The notes beneath the pieces were generated by a model. That model ran no database searches, was not told the origin of the DNA, and saw nothing but the letters and a program-made list of their open reading frames with translations. Positions 7,712 to 14,765 of a stretch of DNA of 14,916 bases are shown here, piece by piece. Source of the DNA: Hyphomonadaceae bacterium UBA4763 (lineage in GTDB: Bacteria; Pseudomonadota; Alphaproteobacteria; Caulobacterales; Aquidulcibacteraceae); NCBI GenBank assembly GCA_002403455.1, contig DHHV01000066.1:1644-16559 (forward strand), given 5' to 3'. Made by a program: the position numbers and the translations under genes. How positions within the stretch are numbered: the first letter of the stretch is position 1; the number at the start of each line of letters is the position of its first letter.

Positions 7712-8860
7712 TTAAGGCAGCGTTCGAGTTTGCAGGCGCGCGCAGGCCCCGATCAGGGCCTCTTCCAAGCGATGAAAATCGGCCTCGGCGCTCGCCCAGC
7801 CAAAACTGACCCGCAGGGCGCTTTGGGCAAGGGCAGGGGCCGCCCCCATTGCCGCAAGCACATGCGAGGCGCGCACTTTGCCGGAAGAGCAGGCCGAGCC
7901 CGAACTGACGCACACCCCTTCCAGATCGAGCGCCATCAGCAGGGTCTCGGCGCGCAGGCCAGCAATGCCAAAACAGGCGGTTTGCGGCAAACGCGGCGCA
8001 GCGTTTCCAAAGCCGGCCCAATCGGGCAGGCGTCGTGACAGGCTCGCCTCCAACGCGTCGCGATAGGTTTGCAGCGCGCGATGCTGCGCGATCAAATCGT
8101 GAGCAAGACCGGCCAGCGCGCCCATGCCGGCGATCGCGGCGATGTTTTCCGTCCCGGCGCGGCGTGAACGCTCTTGGCCGCCGCCGTGAAAAATCGGCTC
8201 AAGTCCGATCCCGGGGCGCGCCCATAGGGCGCCGATCCCAACCGGACCGCCGGCCTTGTGCGCGCACAGGCTCAACAGATCAACGCCAAGCGCTTTGACG
8301 TCGATCGCCATCCGGCCAAAGCCTTGCGCGGCGTCGGTGTGGACCAGGCCGCCCGCGGCTTTGGTCGTGGCGGCGATCGCGGCGATGTCCTGGACAACGC
8401 CGGTCTCGTTATTGGCCAGCATGACGCTGACAAAGGGCTTGGCGCCGGCCGGCAAATCCGCCAACCGGGCGGTCAGCCAGTCCACATCGACAAGCCCCGC
8501 CCCGGTCACAGGAATGACTTGGACCCGATCGCCGAACCGGCGCTGCGCCTCGGCGCGGACGCTGTCATGCTCGATCGCGCTGACGAAAACAACGCTGGCT
8601 TGCGCTGCGGCAGCCGCCGACAGCGCCAAAGCATTGGCCTCGGTGCCGCCGCCGACAAAAATCACCTCGGCCGCGTCGGCGCGAATGGCCCGCGCCAACG
8701 CTTCGCGCGCGCTTTCGACCAAGCCTCGCGCGCGCCGGCCGATCGCATGCGGGGAGGAGGCGTTGCCGCCTTGATCCAGCGCCGCGATCATCGCCGCGCG
8801 GGCGGCCGGATGCAGCGGCGCCGTCGCATTGTAATCGCAATAGGCCAAAGCGGCGTTCAT
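7712..8860 (-). CDS. iscS: cysteine desulfurase, IscS/NifS type (group I)
   Basis: A 382-residue PLP-dependent cysteine desulfurase of the NifS/IscS group. Key points: DYNATAP near residue 9 (usually DYNATTP), His98 in IEHDS, LANNETG (148-154), Lys202 in CAHKAGGPVG as PLP-binding residue, RAGTENI (234-240), and Cys324 in VSSGSACSSGK on the mobile catalytic loop. The SSGSACSSG loop distinguishes it from SufS. It lies between iscR and sufB, a common arrangement in alphaproteobacteria, so the operon has two desulfurases. It overlaps iscR by 4 bp (ATGA), pointing to coupled translation. The symbol is by family; nifS-like naming would be equally valid. Confidence 0.9.
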   Translation of the reverse strand: MNAALAYCDYNATAPLHPAARAAMIAALDQGGNASSPHAIGRRARGLVESAREALARAIRADAAEVIFVGGGTEANALALSAAAAAQASVVFVSAIEHDSVRAEAQRRFGDRVQVIPVTGAGLVDVDWLTARLADLPAGAKPFVSVMLANNETGVVQDIAAIAATTKAAGGLVHTDAAQGFGRMAIDVKALGVDLLSLCAHKAGGPVGIGALWARPGIGLEPIFHGGGQERSRRAGTENIAAIAGMGALAGLAHDLIAQHRALQTYRDALEASLSRRLPDWAGFGNAAPRLPQTACFGIAGLRAETLLMALDLEGVCVSSGSACSSGKVRASHVLAAMGAAPALAQSALRVSFGWASAEADFHRLEEALIGACARLQTRTLP

Positions 8861-9336
8861 GCGGCAACATCCGTTGACGAACGCAACATCTCGTTCATCC
8901 CGCCCGCAGCGCCGCTCATGCCGAGCACGCGCCGCTCAATCACGTCCTCAAGACTGACCCGCGCCAGAAAGACATGGATATGGCGCCCCAATTCGTCCCA
9001 CAAATCATGGGTAATGCAACGGCCTTGCGCACCGGTGCAGCCTTTCGGCGAGCCGGCTACGCAGCGCGTCGCCTGGATCGGTTCGTCCACCGCAAGGATG
9101 ATATCGCCAATGCGCGTTTCTTGCGCCGAGCGCTTTAATTTATAGCCGCCGCCCGGGCCGCGCGCGCTGACGACGAGGCCGGCGCGGCGCAATTTAGCGA
9201 ATAATTGCTCGAGATAAGACAGCGAGATTTCTTGGCGCTCGGCAATCTCCGAAAGCGTCACCGGACCTTTGCGCCCCGCGCGCGCCAAATCCGCCATCGC
9301 CATCACCGCATAGCGTCCTTTGGTGGATAATCGCAT
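8857..9336 (-). CDS. iscR: IscR, Rrf2-family Fe-S-sensing transcription regulator
   Basis: A 159-residue Rrf2-family regulator, first gene of the suf operon. The N-terminal winged helix, starting MRLSTKGRYAVMAM and including ISLSYLEQLFAKLRRAGLV and RGPGGGYKL (59-67), is very close to E. coli IscR. Three cysteines, Cys92, Cys100 and Cys107, with His110 in CITH, form the likely [2Fe-2S] ligand set. The spacing (7 and 6 residues between cysteines) is wider than the 5 and 5 of E. coli IscR. It probably represses or tunes its own operon according to cluster supply. RirA, a related rhizobial iron regulator, has a different N-terminus, so IscR is the better name. The start is followed by a good family match from the first residue. 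Confidence 0.93.
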   Translation of the reverse strand: MRLSTKGRYAVMAMADLARAGRKGPVTLSEIAERQEISLSYLEQLFAKLRRAGLVVSARGPGGGYKLKRSAQETRIGDIILAVDEPIQATRCVAGSPKGCTGAQGRCITHDLWDELGRHIHVFLARVSLEDVIERRVLGMSGAAGGMNEMLRSSTDVAA

Positions 9337-9644
9337 TTACACGCCGCCTTGACTTGCTCAGAACTCGCCGATGGCGAGCCGTTTCGATGCAGCAAGGGGC
9401 AATGACCGAGAGCGCTCGCGCATTTTACTCGCTTCATGCCAAGCGATTATGCTAGCTGCCCGATCCTTGCGATTGCCGACCGCAACCGTGATGTAATTTC
9501 TTGAGCGCGCTAGTCAAGAATTATGCTGTCAAATTTGCGTTTTCCTGTCGGATCAATGTGTCGTTCACGGAGTCAGCTGCCGCTGCAATCGCCCAAATCC
9601 TGACTAAATCTATCAGATAATTTTTCAGCATTGAAGGACCCAAT
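9337..9644. promoter_or_regulatory. intergenic control region between iscR and the divergent hydrolase
   Basis: A 308-bp region without a gene. It must hold the iscR-suf promoter (minus strand) and the hydrolase promoter (plus strand). The part at 9491-9540 is AT-rich and contains the palindrome listed separately, a TTGACA on the minus strand at 9527-9532, and TTGAGC/TATGCT on the plus strand (9501-9506, 9522-9527; spacer 15). Near iscR, CTCGCC-GAT-GGCGAG (9364-9378) can form a small leader hairpin. AGTCAG (9571-9576) and CTGACT (9600-9605) form a 6-bp inverted repeat before the hydrolase. Exact transcription starts cannot be set from sequence. Confidence 0.6.
9494..9523. promoter_or_regulatory. 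palindromic operator candidate (TGA-N9-TCA type)
   Basis: TTCTTGA (9498-9504), nine bases, then TCAAGAA (9514-9520) is a perfect 7-bp palindrome. Flanking TAAT/ATTA extend it with one extra T on the left. The TGA-N9-TCA core is the described form of the rhizobial IRO box bound by RirA, another Rrf2 regulator. It overlaps promoter-like TTGACT on the minus strand (9512-9517) and TTGAGC on the plus strand. I infer a binding site for IscR or RirA that controls the suf operon. Confidence 0.55.
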
Positions 9645-10283
9645 ATGCCCGACGTGATTTTTGCAGGACCTTCGGGACGCCTCGAAGGGCGCTTTTCCGC
9701 CGGCGCCGAGGAAAATGCGCCGATCGCGCTGATCCTGCACGCCCACCCAAAAATGGGTGGCACCATGCAAGACCCGGTCTCGCTGCTTCTCTATCAAAGC
9801 TTTGCCGCGCGTAATTTTTCAGTGTTGCGGTTTAATTTTCGCGGTGTCGGCAAAAGCCAAGGCAGCTTCGACGCCGGGCATGGCGAGCTTGCCGACGCGG
9901 CCTCTGCGGTAGATTGGATGCAGCAATCGAACCCTACCCCGCGCGCCGTTTGGGTCGCGGGCCATTCGTTCGGCGCCTGGATCGCGCTGCAATTGCTGAT
10001 GCGCCGGCCCGAAATCGACGGCTTTATCGCTGTTGCGCCCCCCGCCAATTTCTACGATCTAAGCTTTTTGGCGCCATGCCCGTCGTCAGGGGTCATTCTG
10101 CACGGGTCGAAAGACCAGGTCACCCCGCCGGCAGACATGGAGCGGATCGTCTCGAAAATCCGCACGCAAAAGAATATCGTGGTCGAGAACCAGATCATCG
10201 ACGGCGCCAATCATTTCTTCGCCGACCAGATGGATCCGTTGCGCGCGGCGATCGAGGCTTATCTCGACCGACGGTTGAAATAG
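9645..10283 (+). CDS. alpha/beta hydrolase (COG2945-like)
   Basis: A 212-residue cytoplasmic alpha/beta hydrolase. It shows HAHPKMGGTMQDPV (32-45), the conserved loop of this small hydrolase group (often HPHPxxGGTM), then VLRFNFRGVGKSQG (60-73), the nucleophile Ser108 in GHSFG (106-110), Asp157 in GSKDQVTPP, and His190 in GANHFF. All three catalytic residues are in place. GAAGGA (9633-9638) lies 6 nt before the ATG. No signal peptide. It is transcribed away from iscR; the same neighbourhood occurs in other alphaproteobacteria as far as I recall, but its substrate and any link with Fe-S metabolism are unknown. Confidence 0.88.
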   Translation: MPDVIFAGPSGRLEGRFSAGAEENAPIALILHAHPKMGGTMQDPVSLLLYQSFAARNFSVLRFNFRGVGKSQGSFDAGHGELADAASAVDWMQQSNPTPRAVWVAGHSFGAWIALQLLMRRPEIDGFIAVAPPANFYDLSFLAPCPSSGVILHGSKDQVTPPADMERIVSKIRTQKNIVVENQIIDGANHFFADQMDPLRAAIEAYLDRRLK

Positions 10284-10368
10284 CCGCCTGACCTGCAAGA
10301 ACAGGATTATTGCCGTCAGACTCGCCAAAAGCGTGCATTCTGCGGCGAATCTGCGCAGTTTCTTCGCC

Positions 10369-10752
10369 ATGACTGACGCCTTGCTCGACCCGGAAATTCT
10401 TGCCCCATTACTCGAGATCGCCGGCCCGGACGCTGTCCGACCGATCCTGGTTCAATTCGAGGCGCAGATCGTCGAAAAACAAGACGCCATCGCGCGAGCG
10501 ATCGACCGGCGCGATTTCTCGGGCTTACGGGCGCACGCCCATTCGCTGAAAGGCGCCGCCGCGAGCCTCGGGGCCATTGGCGTCGCAAAGATCGCCGCAC
10601 AGCTGGAGCTTGATGCGAACAAGCGCTTGGTCCTTGCCGATGCGATTGAGGGCGATTTGACCGACATTCGCCCTGCTTTTGAGCGGTTGCGTCTAGTGGG
10701 AACGCCCACAATTGCCCAGCTAAGGGCCCTCGTCGATCACGCGCCACGTTAA
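10369..10752 (+). CDS. stand-alone Hpt (histidine phosphotransfer) domain protein
   Basis: A 127-residue, mostly helical protein with the Hpt signature AHAHSLKGAAASLGA; the phosphorylated residue is predicted to be His58. It would relay a phosphoryl group between response-regulator receiver domains in a multistep phosphorelay. No kinase or response regulator is adjacent, so partners are encoded elsewhere. I prefer the ATG at 10369 because the domain starts right after it (MTDALLDPE). An in-frame GTG at 10333 would add 12 residues without domain character. Neither start has a clear Shine-Dalgarno. The gene lies 85 bp after the hydrolase and is followed by an intrinsic terminator. Confidence 0.85.
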   Translation: MTDALLDPEILAPLLEIAGPDAVRPILVQFEAQIVEKQDAIARAIDRRDFSGLRAHAHSLKGAAASLGAIGVAKIAAQLELDANKRLVLADAIEGDLTDIRPAFERLRLVGTPTIAQLRALVDHAPR

Positions 10753-10759
10753 GTAAAGC

Positions 10760-10787
10760 GGCTGTTTGGCCCTACAGCCAGGTTTTT
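10760..10787 (+). terminator. intrinsic terminator after the Hpt gene
   Basis: GGCTGT (10760-10765) pairs with ACAGCC (10774-10779) across an 8-nt loop, and a run of five T follows at 10783-10787. It lies 8 bp after the stop codon, as expected for a Rho-independent terminator. Confidence 0.65.
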
Positions 10788-11153
10788 GACCGCAGTTTCC
10801 ATCGTCAAAGACGCTTTTGCTTATGCAAAAACGCAAGGCTACTTCGCCTTCGGCATGGCGAGATTGCCCGCCTTCTTCGCAATCGCGGGAGGATTTTTGC
10901 CGCACCGCCACGGACGATGCGCGCAAATTGGAATGATTTTTCGCCGAATCATTAATCGTCGCATTAAGTCATTGCAATGTCGTTGTTTTGCGAAACGAAC
11001 TCACGCGTTTTGCCGCTGCCGTGAGATGAAATCGTCGCAGAACCAGCCTATCTCTACTTCCGTGACGCCGACGAAAGATTGGCGCGCCGAGGTGGTCGAC
11101 GACCGCTTCGCCAGAATTCATTCCCGTCTAGTTTTCGATCGTGAGGCTTTCCC
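10788..11153. other. gene-free stretch upstream of the UrcA-family gene
   Basis: About 370 bp after the terminator without a convincing gene; open frames on both strands have no family resemblance, no ribosome-binding site and odd composition. Two inverted repeats are visible: AATGATT (10932-10938) with AATCATT (10947-10953), loop 8 nt, and CTCACG (11000-11005) with CGTGAG (11020-11025), spacer 14 nt. The segment around 10925-10990 is AT-richer and probably carries the promoter of the next gene; no clean -35/-10 pair could be assigned. Confidence 0.4.
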
Positions 11154-11474
11154 ATGTTCCGCAGCTTGTTGATCTCCGCCGCTCTCCTCGCCCCGACCGC
11201 CGCGGTCGCCGCCGAGACTTCGGTCACCATCCGTTACAATGCGAACGACGTTCAGTCGGTTGCGCAAGCCCCGGCAGCGCTTGCCGAAATTCGCCAGCAA
11301 GCCCGCCGCGCTTGCGAGCGCGCCGGTTCCCGCACGATTGCGGAAATCCGCCAAGAGCGCGATTGCGCTGACGAGATCGTCGCGCTCGCCGTCGCGAAAA
11401 TCAACGCGCCGCAATTGACGGCGGCGTTCCAAGGCGGCGCTCCGACCGTCACGGTCGCCTCGCTTAATCAGTAA
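11154..11474 (+). CDS. UrcA-family secreted protein
   Basis: A 106-residue protein with a clear signal peptide, MFRSLLISAALLAPTAAVAA, cleaved after residue 19 or 20. The mature part has a beta-strand start (TSVTIRYNANDV), an arginine-rich helix IRQQARRACERAG with Cys54, and a second Cys71 in ERDCADEIVALAVAKI. The two cysteines could form a periplasmic disulfide. This layout matches the UrcA family, small periplasmic proteins common in Caulobacterales and sphingomonads and of unknown function. GAGG at 11143-11146 lies 7 nt before the ATG. Confidence 0.8.
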   Translation: MFRSLLISAALLAPTAAVAAETSVTIRYNANDVQSVAQAPAALAEIRQQARRACERAGSRTIAEIRQERDCADEIVALAVAKINAPQLTAAFQGGAPTVTVASLNQ

Positions 11475-11497
11475 GCGTATCCGTACAGCGTAATCAG

Positions 11498-11525
11498 CCA
11501 GGCGGCGGCGAAAGTCGCCGCCTGG
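11498..11525. terminator. strong GC hairpin after the UrcA-family gene
   Basis: CCAGGCGGCG (11498-11507) and CGCCGCCTGG (11516-11525) form a perfect 10-bp stem with an 8-nt loop. No T-run follows, so it may be a processing or attenuation hairpin rather than a full terminator between the UrcA gene and the small lipoprotein gene. Confidence 0.5.
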
Positions 11526-11554
11526 TCAATTGCGAAAGAATGAGGGGGACTGAC

Positions 11555-11707
11555 ATGTCACGTCTACTGATCGTAACCCTACTGTTGGCCAGCGTCGCCG
11601 CATGCGCCACTCAGCAAACCGCCGCGCCGGCGAGCGCTGGGCTTGCCGCACCGAACAATTCGGCCATGCTTGCGCCAAACCATGGTTTCGCCGCGCCGGC
11701 GCCGTAA
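11555..11707 (+). CDS. small lipoprotein, 50 residues
   Basis: A short gene with strong translation signals. GAGGGGG (11542-11548) lies 6 nt before the ATG. The peptide starts MSRLLIVTLLLASVAACATQ, a typical lipoprotein signal with lipobox VAAC and lipidation at Cys17. The mature part is only 34 residues, rich in Ala, Pro and Asn (for example LAAPNNSAML), and ends with AAPAP and TAA. No known family is recognised; small entericidin-like or anchor lipoproteins have similar shape, but no function is claimed. It sits 80 bp after the UrcA gene and 118 bp before the S46 peptidase, both of which are exported. Confidence 0.7.
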   Translation: MSRLLIVTLLLASVAACATQQTAAPASAGLAAPNNSAMLAPNHGFAAPAP

Positions 11708-11769
11708 CGCCGCATTATCACAACGGATCGCCGCTTCCCCGGACGCGCTCGCGCGCGTATGAAGGACAC

Positions 11770-11795
11770 AATCGTTCGGACCACATCCGACGATT
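11770..11795 (+). promoter_or_regulatory. hairpin in the leader of the S46 peptidase gene
   Basis: AATCGTTCGGA (11770-11780) pairs with TCCGACGATT (11786-11795) with one bulged T and a 5-nt loop. It lies 17 nt upstream of the GGGAGGA ribosome-binding site (11813-11819). It may stabilise the transcript or separate it from the upstream gene; no T-run follows. Confidence 0.35.
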
Positions 11796-11825
11796 TCGTG
11801 TTCCAAAATACAGGGAGGACGGCCA

Positions 11826-13904
11826 ATGGCCCGCCACAAGATTTTTACGTTCAGCCTCGGGCTTTCCCTCAGCTTGGCGCCCGCTTGGGCCGACGAAGGC
11901 ATGTGGACCTTCGACAATTTTCCGACCAAGGCCGTTTCGCGCGCGTATGGCGTTGACGTCACGGCCCAATGGCTCGACGATGTGCGCGCCGCCGCCGTGC
12001 GTATTCCCGGCTGTTCTGCGTCTTTCGTCTCTAAAGATGGCCTCGTTCTTACCAATCACCATTGCGTCGTCGATTGTGTGCAGGACCTTTCGACCGCAGA
12101 GGCCGATTATGTCCAAGAAGGCTTTCTCGCCCGCAGCCGGGACGAGGAGAAAATTTGCCCCGGCTCGACGGCTGAAGTGCTGACCGCGATCACCGACGTC
12201 ACCGGCCGCATCAAAGACGCCACCAAGGACACCCCGATCGCCGACCTCGCCCGCGTGCGCGGCGCGCTGAACGCCGAGATCGAGAAAGAATTCTGCGCCG
12301 ACGATCCCAGCAAATTCCGCTGCCAAGTCGTCTCGCTCTATCGCGGCGGCCAATATCGGCTCTATCGCTATCGCCGTTATACCGAGGTCAAGCTCGCATT
12401 CGCTCCCGAACTTTCGGCGGCGTTTTTTGGCGGCGACCCGGATAATTTCAATTTCCCGCGCTTTGCGCTCGATTCAGCGTTTTTGCGCGTCTATGACGAC
12501 GGCAAGCCGGTCAGCATCGCCAAGCCGCTGAAATGGACCGATCGCCCGGTCGGCGAGGGCGAACCAATTTTTGTTGTCGGCAATCCCGGCTCCACGGCGC
12601 GGCTGCAAACCGTCGCCCAATTGGAGACCCAGCGCGATTGGGGCTTGCAGATCGGCCAATTGACGCGTTCGGAATTGCGTGGGCGCCTGCTGCAATTCGC
12701 CACGCAAAGCCCGGAAAACGCTCGCATCGCGGCGGACGCGATTTTTGGCTTGGAGAACGGGTTTAAAGGCGCCTATGGCCGCCATCGGGCGCTGCTCGAC
12801 CCGGCCTTTATGGCGAAAAAGCGCGCCGAAGAAGCCGAATTGCGCGCCCGCGTCGCCGCTGATCCCACGCTCGCCGCCGAGATCGGCGATCCCTGGGCCG
12901 AGATAGAGAAAGCCCAGGCGGCCTCGATTGATCGGTTCCTGCTCAACAGTTTTTCAGGCGGCGCTGGCGGCCTGTTCGGCTATGCCGCCACTTTGCAGCG
13001 CGCTGCGGTTGAGCGCGCCAAACCCAATGCCGATCGTTTGCCCGAATGGGCCGAGAGCCGTCTGCCATTCATCGCGCGGGGCGTGCTGACCGATCGCCCG
13101 ATCTATCCGGCGCTGGAAGAGCTCCAGCTCGCTTTTTCCTTGTCGAAAATGCGCGAGTATTTGGGCGCCGACCACCCGTGGGTGAAAAAAATGCTGGGTC
13201 GGGAAAGCCCAGAGGGCCTTGCCAAACGCGTCGTGTCGGAAACCAAGCTCGCCGACCCGGCCATCCGCAAGCAATTATGGGAAGGCGGCGCGGTCGCCTT
13301 GGCGGCGGCGAGCGATCCGATGATCGACCTGGCCGCGCGGCTGGATGAAGAGCTGCGGGCGTTGCGCAAAGAAAACGAAGCGCTGGTCGCCGGCCCGGTC
13401 ACAGCGGCGGCCGAACGGATCGCCAAAGCCCGCTTCGCCGTCTACGGCGACAGTGTTTATCCGGATGCGACCTTCACTTTACGCATCTCCTACGGCGCGG
13501 TGAAAGGCTGGACCTATCAGGGCCGCACGATCGAGCCCTTCACCCGGTTTGCCGGTCTTTACGACCGCGCGACCGGCGCTGATCCGTTCAAGATCCATCC
13601 GCGCTGGGAAGCGGCGAAGGACAAAATTGATCCGTCGACCTTGTTCAACTTCACCACCACCAATGACATCATCGGCGGCAATTCCGGCTCGCCGGCGGTG
13701 ACCAAGGATCGTGAAGTGGTCGGCGCGGCGTTTGATGGTAATATCCATTCGCTCGGCGGCGATTACGGCTATGACGGCGCGATCAATCGCACCGTGATCG
13801 TGTCCACGGCCGCGATCACCGAAGCGCTGCGCAAGGTCTATGGCGCGCAATGGCTGGTGGACGAATTGTTGCCGCCGGCGGAGCGCACGGAGGCGGGGCG
13901 GTAG
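11826..13904 (+). CDS. S46-family serine peptidase (dipeptidyl peptidase DPP7/DPP11 type)
   Basis: A 692-residue exported serine peptidase of family S46, close to the usual ~700-720. The signal peptide is cleaved after AWA (residue 22), giving mature DEGMWTFDNFP, a family-typical start. The catalytic elements of the bilobed chymotrypsin-like fold are visible: LTNHHC (75-80) with the His, GDPDNFNFPR (203-212) with the Asp, and GGNSGSP (617-623) with Ser620. S46 enzymes remove dipeptides from peptide N-termini in the periplasm. Gly638 in FDGN sits 18 residues after Ser620, matching by spacing the position that is Gly in DPP7 and Arg in DPP11, so preference for hydrophobic rather than acidic P1 residues is inferred. 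GGGAGGA lies 6 nt before the ATG. Confidence 0.93.
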   Translation: MARHKIFTFSLGLSLSLAPAWADEGMWTFDNFPTKAVSRAYGVDVTAQWLDDVRAAAVRIPGCSASFVSKDGLVLTNHHCVVDCVQDLSTAEADYVQEGFLARSRDEEKICPGSTAEVLTAITDVTGRIKDATKDTPIADLARVRGALNAEIEKEFCADDPSKFRCQVVSLYRGGQYRLYRYRRYTEVKLAFAPELSAAFFGGDPDNFNFPRFALDSAFLRVYDDGKPVSIAKPLKWTDRPVGEGEPIFVVGNPGSTARLQTVAQLETQRDWGLQIGQLTRSELRGRLLQFATQSPENARIAADAIFGLENGFKGAYGRHRALLDPAFMAKKRAEEAELRARVAADPTLAAEIGDPWAEIEKAQAASIDRFLLNSFSGGAGGLFGYAATLQRAAVERAKPNADRLPEWAESRLPFIARGVLTDRPIYPALEELQLAFSLSKMREYLGADHPWVKKMLGRESPEGLAKRVVSETKLADPAIRKQLWEGGAVALAAASDPMIDLAARLDEELRALRKENEALVAGPVTAAAERIAKARFAVYGDSVYPDATFTLRISYGAVKGWTYQGRTIEPFTRFAGLYDRATGADPFKIHPRWEAAKDKIDPSTLFNFTTTNDIIGGNSGSPAVTKDREVVGAAFDGNIHSLGGDYGYDGAINRTVIVSTAAITEALRKVYGAQWLVDELLPPAERTEAGR

Positions 13905-13914
13905 GACGCAGACG

Positions 13915-13950
13915 GGAAAAAGGCTTGGGGCGATCCGCAAGCCTTTTTCC
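13915..13950. terminator. bidirectional intrinsic terminator
   Basis: GGAAAAAGGCTTG (13915-13927) and CAAGCCTTTTTCC (13938-13950) form a perfect 13-bp stem with a 10-nt loop. Because the stem carries A5 on one side and T5 on the other, it can act in both directions. It lies between the convergent ends of the peptidase and the ABC permease. Confidence 0.8.
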
Positions 13951-13966
13951 AGCGGGTCAATCCCGC

Positions 13967-14758
13967 TCAAGATTTCAGCTTATAGCCGGCCTTCAGCGCC
14001 AAGAAACTGGCGACCACCAAGCTTGCGCTGACGACAAACGCCGCCGCCGCGCCAAACAGAAGATCGCCATCGGCATGGCCGGTAAAGCCATAGCGAAAGC
14101 CGTCAATGACGTGAAACGTCGGGTTCAAATGGGTCAGCGTTTGCAGCCAATTGGGCAGCCGGTCGATCGAATAAAACGTGCCGGACAGAAATGTCAGCGG
14201 CGTGATGATAAAGCCGGTGACGGCGGCCAAATGCTCAAATTTCTCCGCCCAGAGCCCCGCCAAAATGCCGGCCGCGCCGAACATCACCGCCGCCATCAGC
14301 CCGAAATAAAAGATCGCCCACGGATGCGGCGCGGCGAGCGTCGTAAACGGCGCGATCACCAAGAGCGAGGCCGCGGCGACGGCCACCCCGCGCGTCGCTG
14401 CTCCCGCCACGAAAGCCGCCGTCAATTCCGCTGCCGAAATCGGCGGCATCAGGAAATCGACCGCATTGCCCTGCACTTTGGCGACGATCAGCGAAGACGA
14501 GGAATTGGCGAAAGCGTTGTTCAGCAACCCCATCATCACGAGCCCAGGCGCCAGAAACGCCGCATAGGGCACGCCGTCAATGCTTGGGCTGGCGCCGCGT
14601 AAGGCGACCGTGAAGATCAAAATATACAACAACGTCGTGACGGTCGGCGCAAACACCGTTTGCACCGCCACTTTCATGAAACGACGCACTTCGCGCTTAT
14701 AGAGCGTCGACAGGCCAATCCAATTGACCAATCCGAACTGCCGAATGGCCGGCGGCAT
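13967..14758 (-). CDS. ABC-2 type transporter permease
   Basis: A 263-residue membrane protein of the ABC-2 (YadH/NodJ-like) permease family with about six membrane segments, roughly at residues 30-53, 66-86, 110-140, 146-171, 178-198 and 232-255. The conserved stretches FANSSSSLIVAKVQGN and TFLSGTFYSIDRLPNWLQ followed by NPTFHVIDGFRYGF are the family signature. It would pair with an ATPase encoded elsewhere, probably upstream beyond the window edge. I set the start at the ATG at 14758 because the family begins around 'FGLVNWIGLSTLYKREVRRF'. An in-frame GTG at 14839 adds 27 residues, but these are encoded entirely by the inverted-repeat element. No good ribosome-binding site precedes the ATG; only AGGA 13 nt upstream, from the repeat. 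Confidence 0.85.
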   Translation of the reverse strand: MPPAIRQFGLVNWIGLSTLYKREVRRFMKVAVQTVFAPTVTTLLYILIFTVALRGASPSIDGVPYAAFLAPGLVMMGLLNNAFANSSSSLIVAKVQGNAVDFLMPPISAAELTAAFVAGAATRGVAVAAASLLVIAPFTTLAAPHPWAIFYFGLMAAVMFGAAGILAGLWAEKFEHLAAVTGFIITPLTFLSGTFYSIDRLPNWLQTLTHLNPTFHVIDGFRYGFTGHADGDLLFGAAAAFVVSASLVVASFLALKAGYKLKS

Positions 14759-14765
14759 GCCGGCA

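Noticed and set aside
6380..8038. Plus-strand open frame of 552 codons antisense to sufB and the IscS-type gene
   Set aside because: It lies wholly opposite two strongly supported genes, and its product is rich in Arg, His, Gly and Ala without family motifs, as expected for a GC-rich antisense shadow.
9571..9605. AGTCAG / CTGACT inverted repeat upstream of the divergent hydrolase as an IscR site
   Set aside because: The half-sites are only 6 bp and 23 nt apart and point opposite to the GACT...AGTC order of E. coli type 1 IscR sites; chance is a sufficient explanation.
10786..11172. Plus-strand open frame of 128 codons between the Hpt gene and the UrcA-family gene
   Set aside because: It starts with TTG inside the terminator T-run, has no ribosome-binding site, shows no recognisable domain and overlaps the start of the UrcA gene.
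11759..11956. Small plus-strand frame starting before the S46 peptidase
   Set aside because: It overlaps the peptidase start and signal peptide in another frame and has no usable ribosome-binding site of its own.
13850..14602. Plus-strand open frame of 250 codons across the peptidase end and antisense to the permease
   Set aside because: It crosses the strong terminator hairpin and lies opposite a well-supported membrane protein gene; the product is highly basic with no motif.
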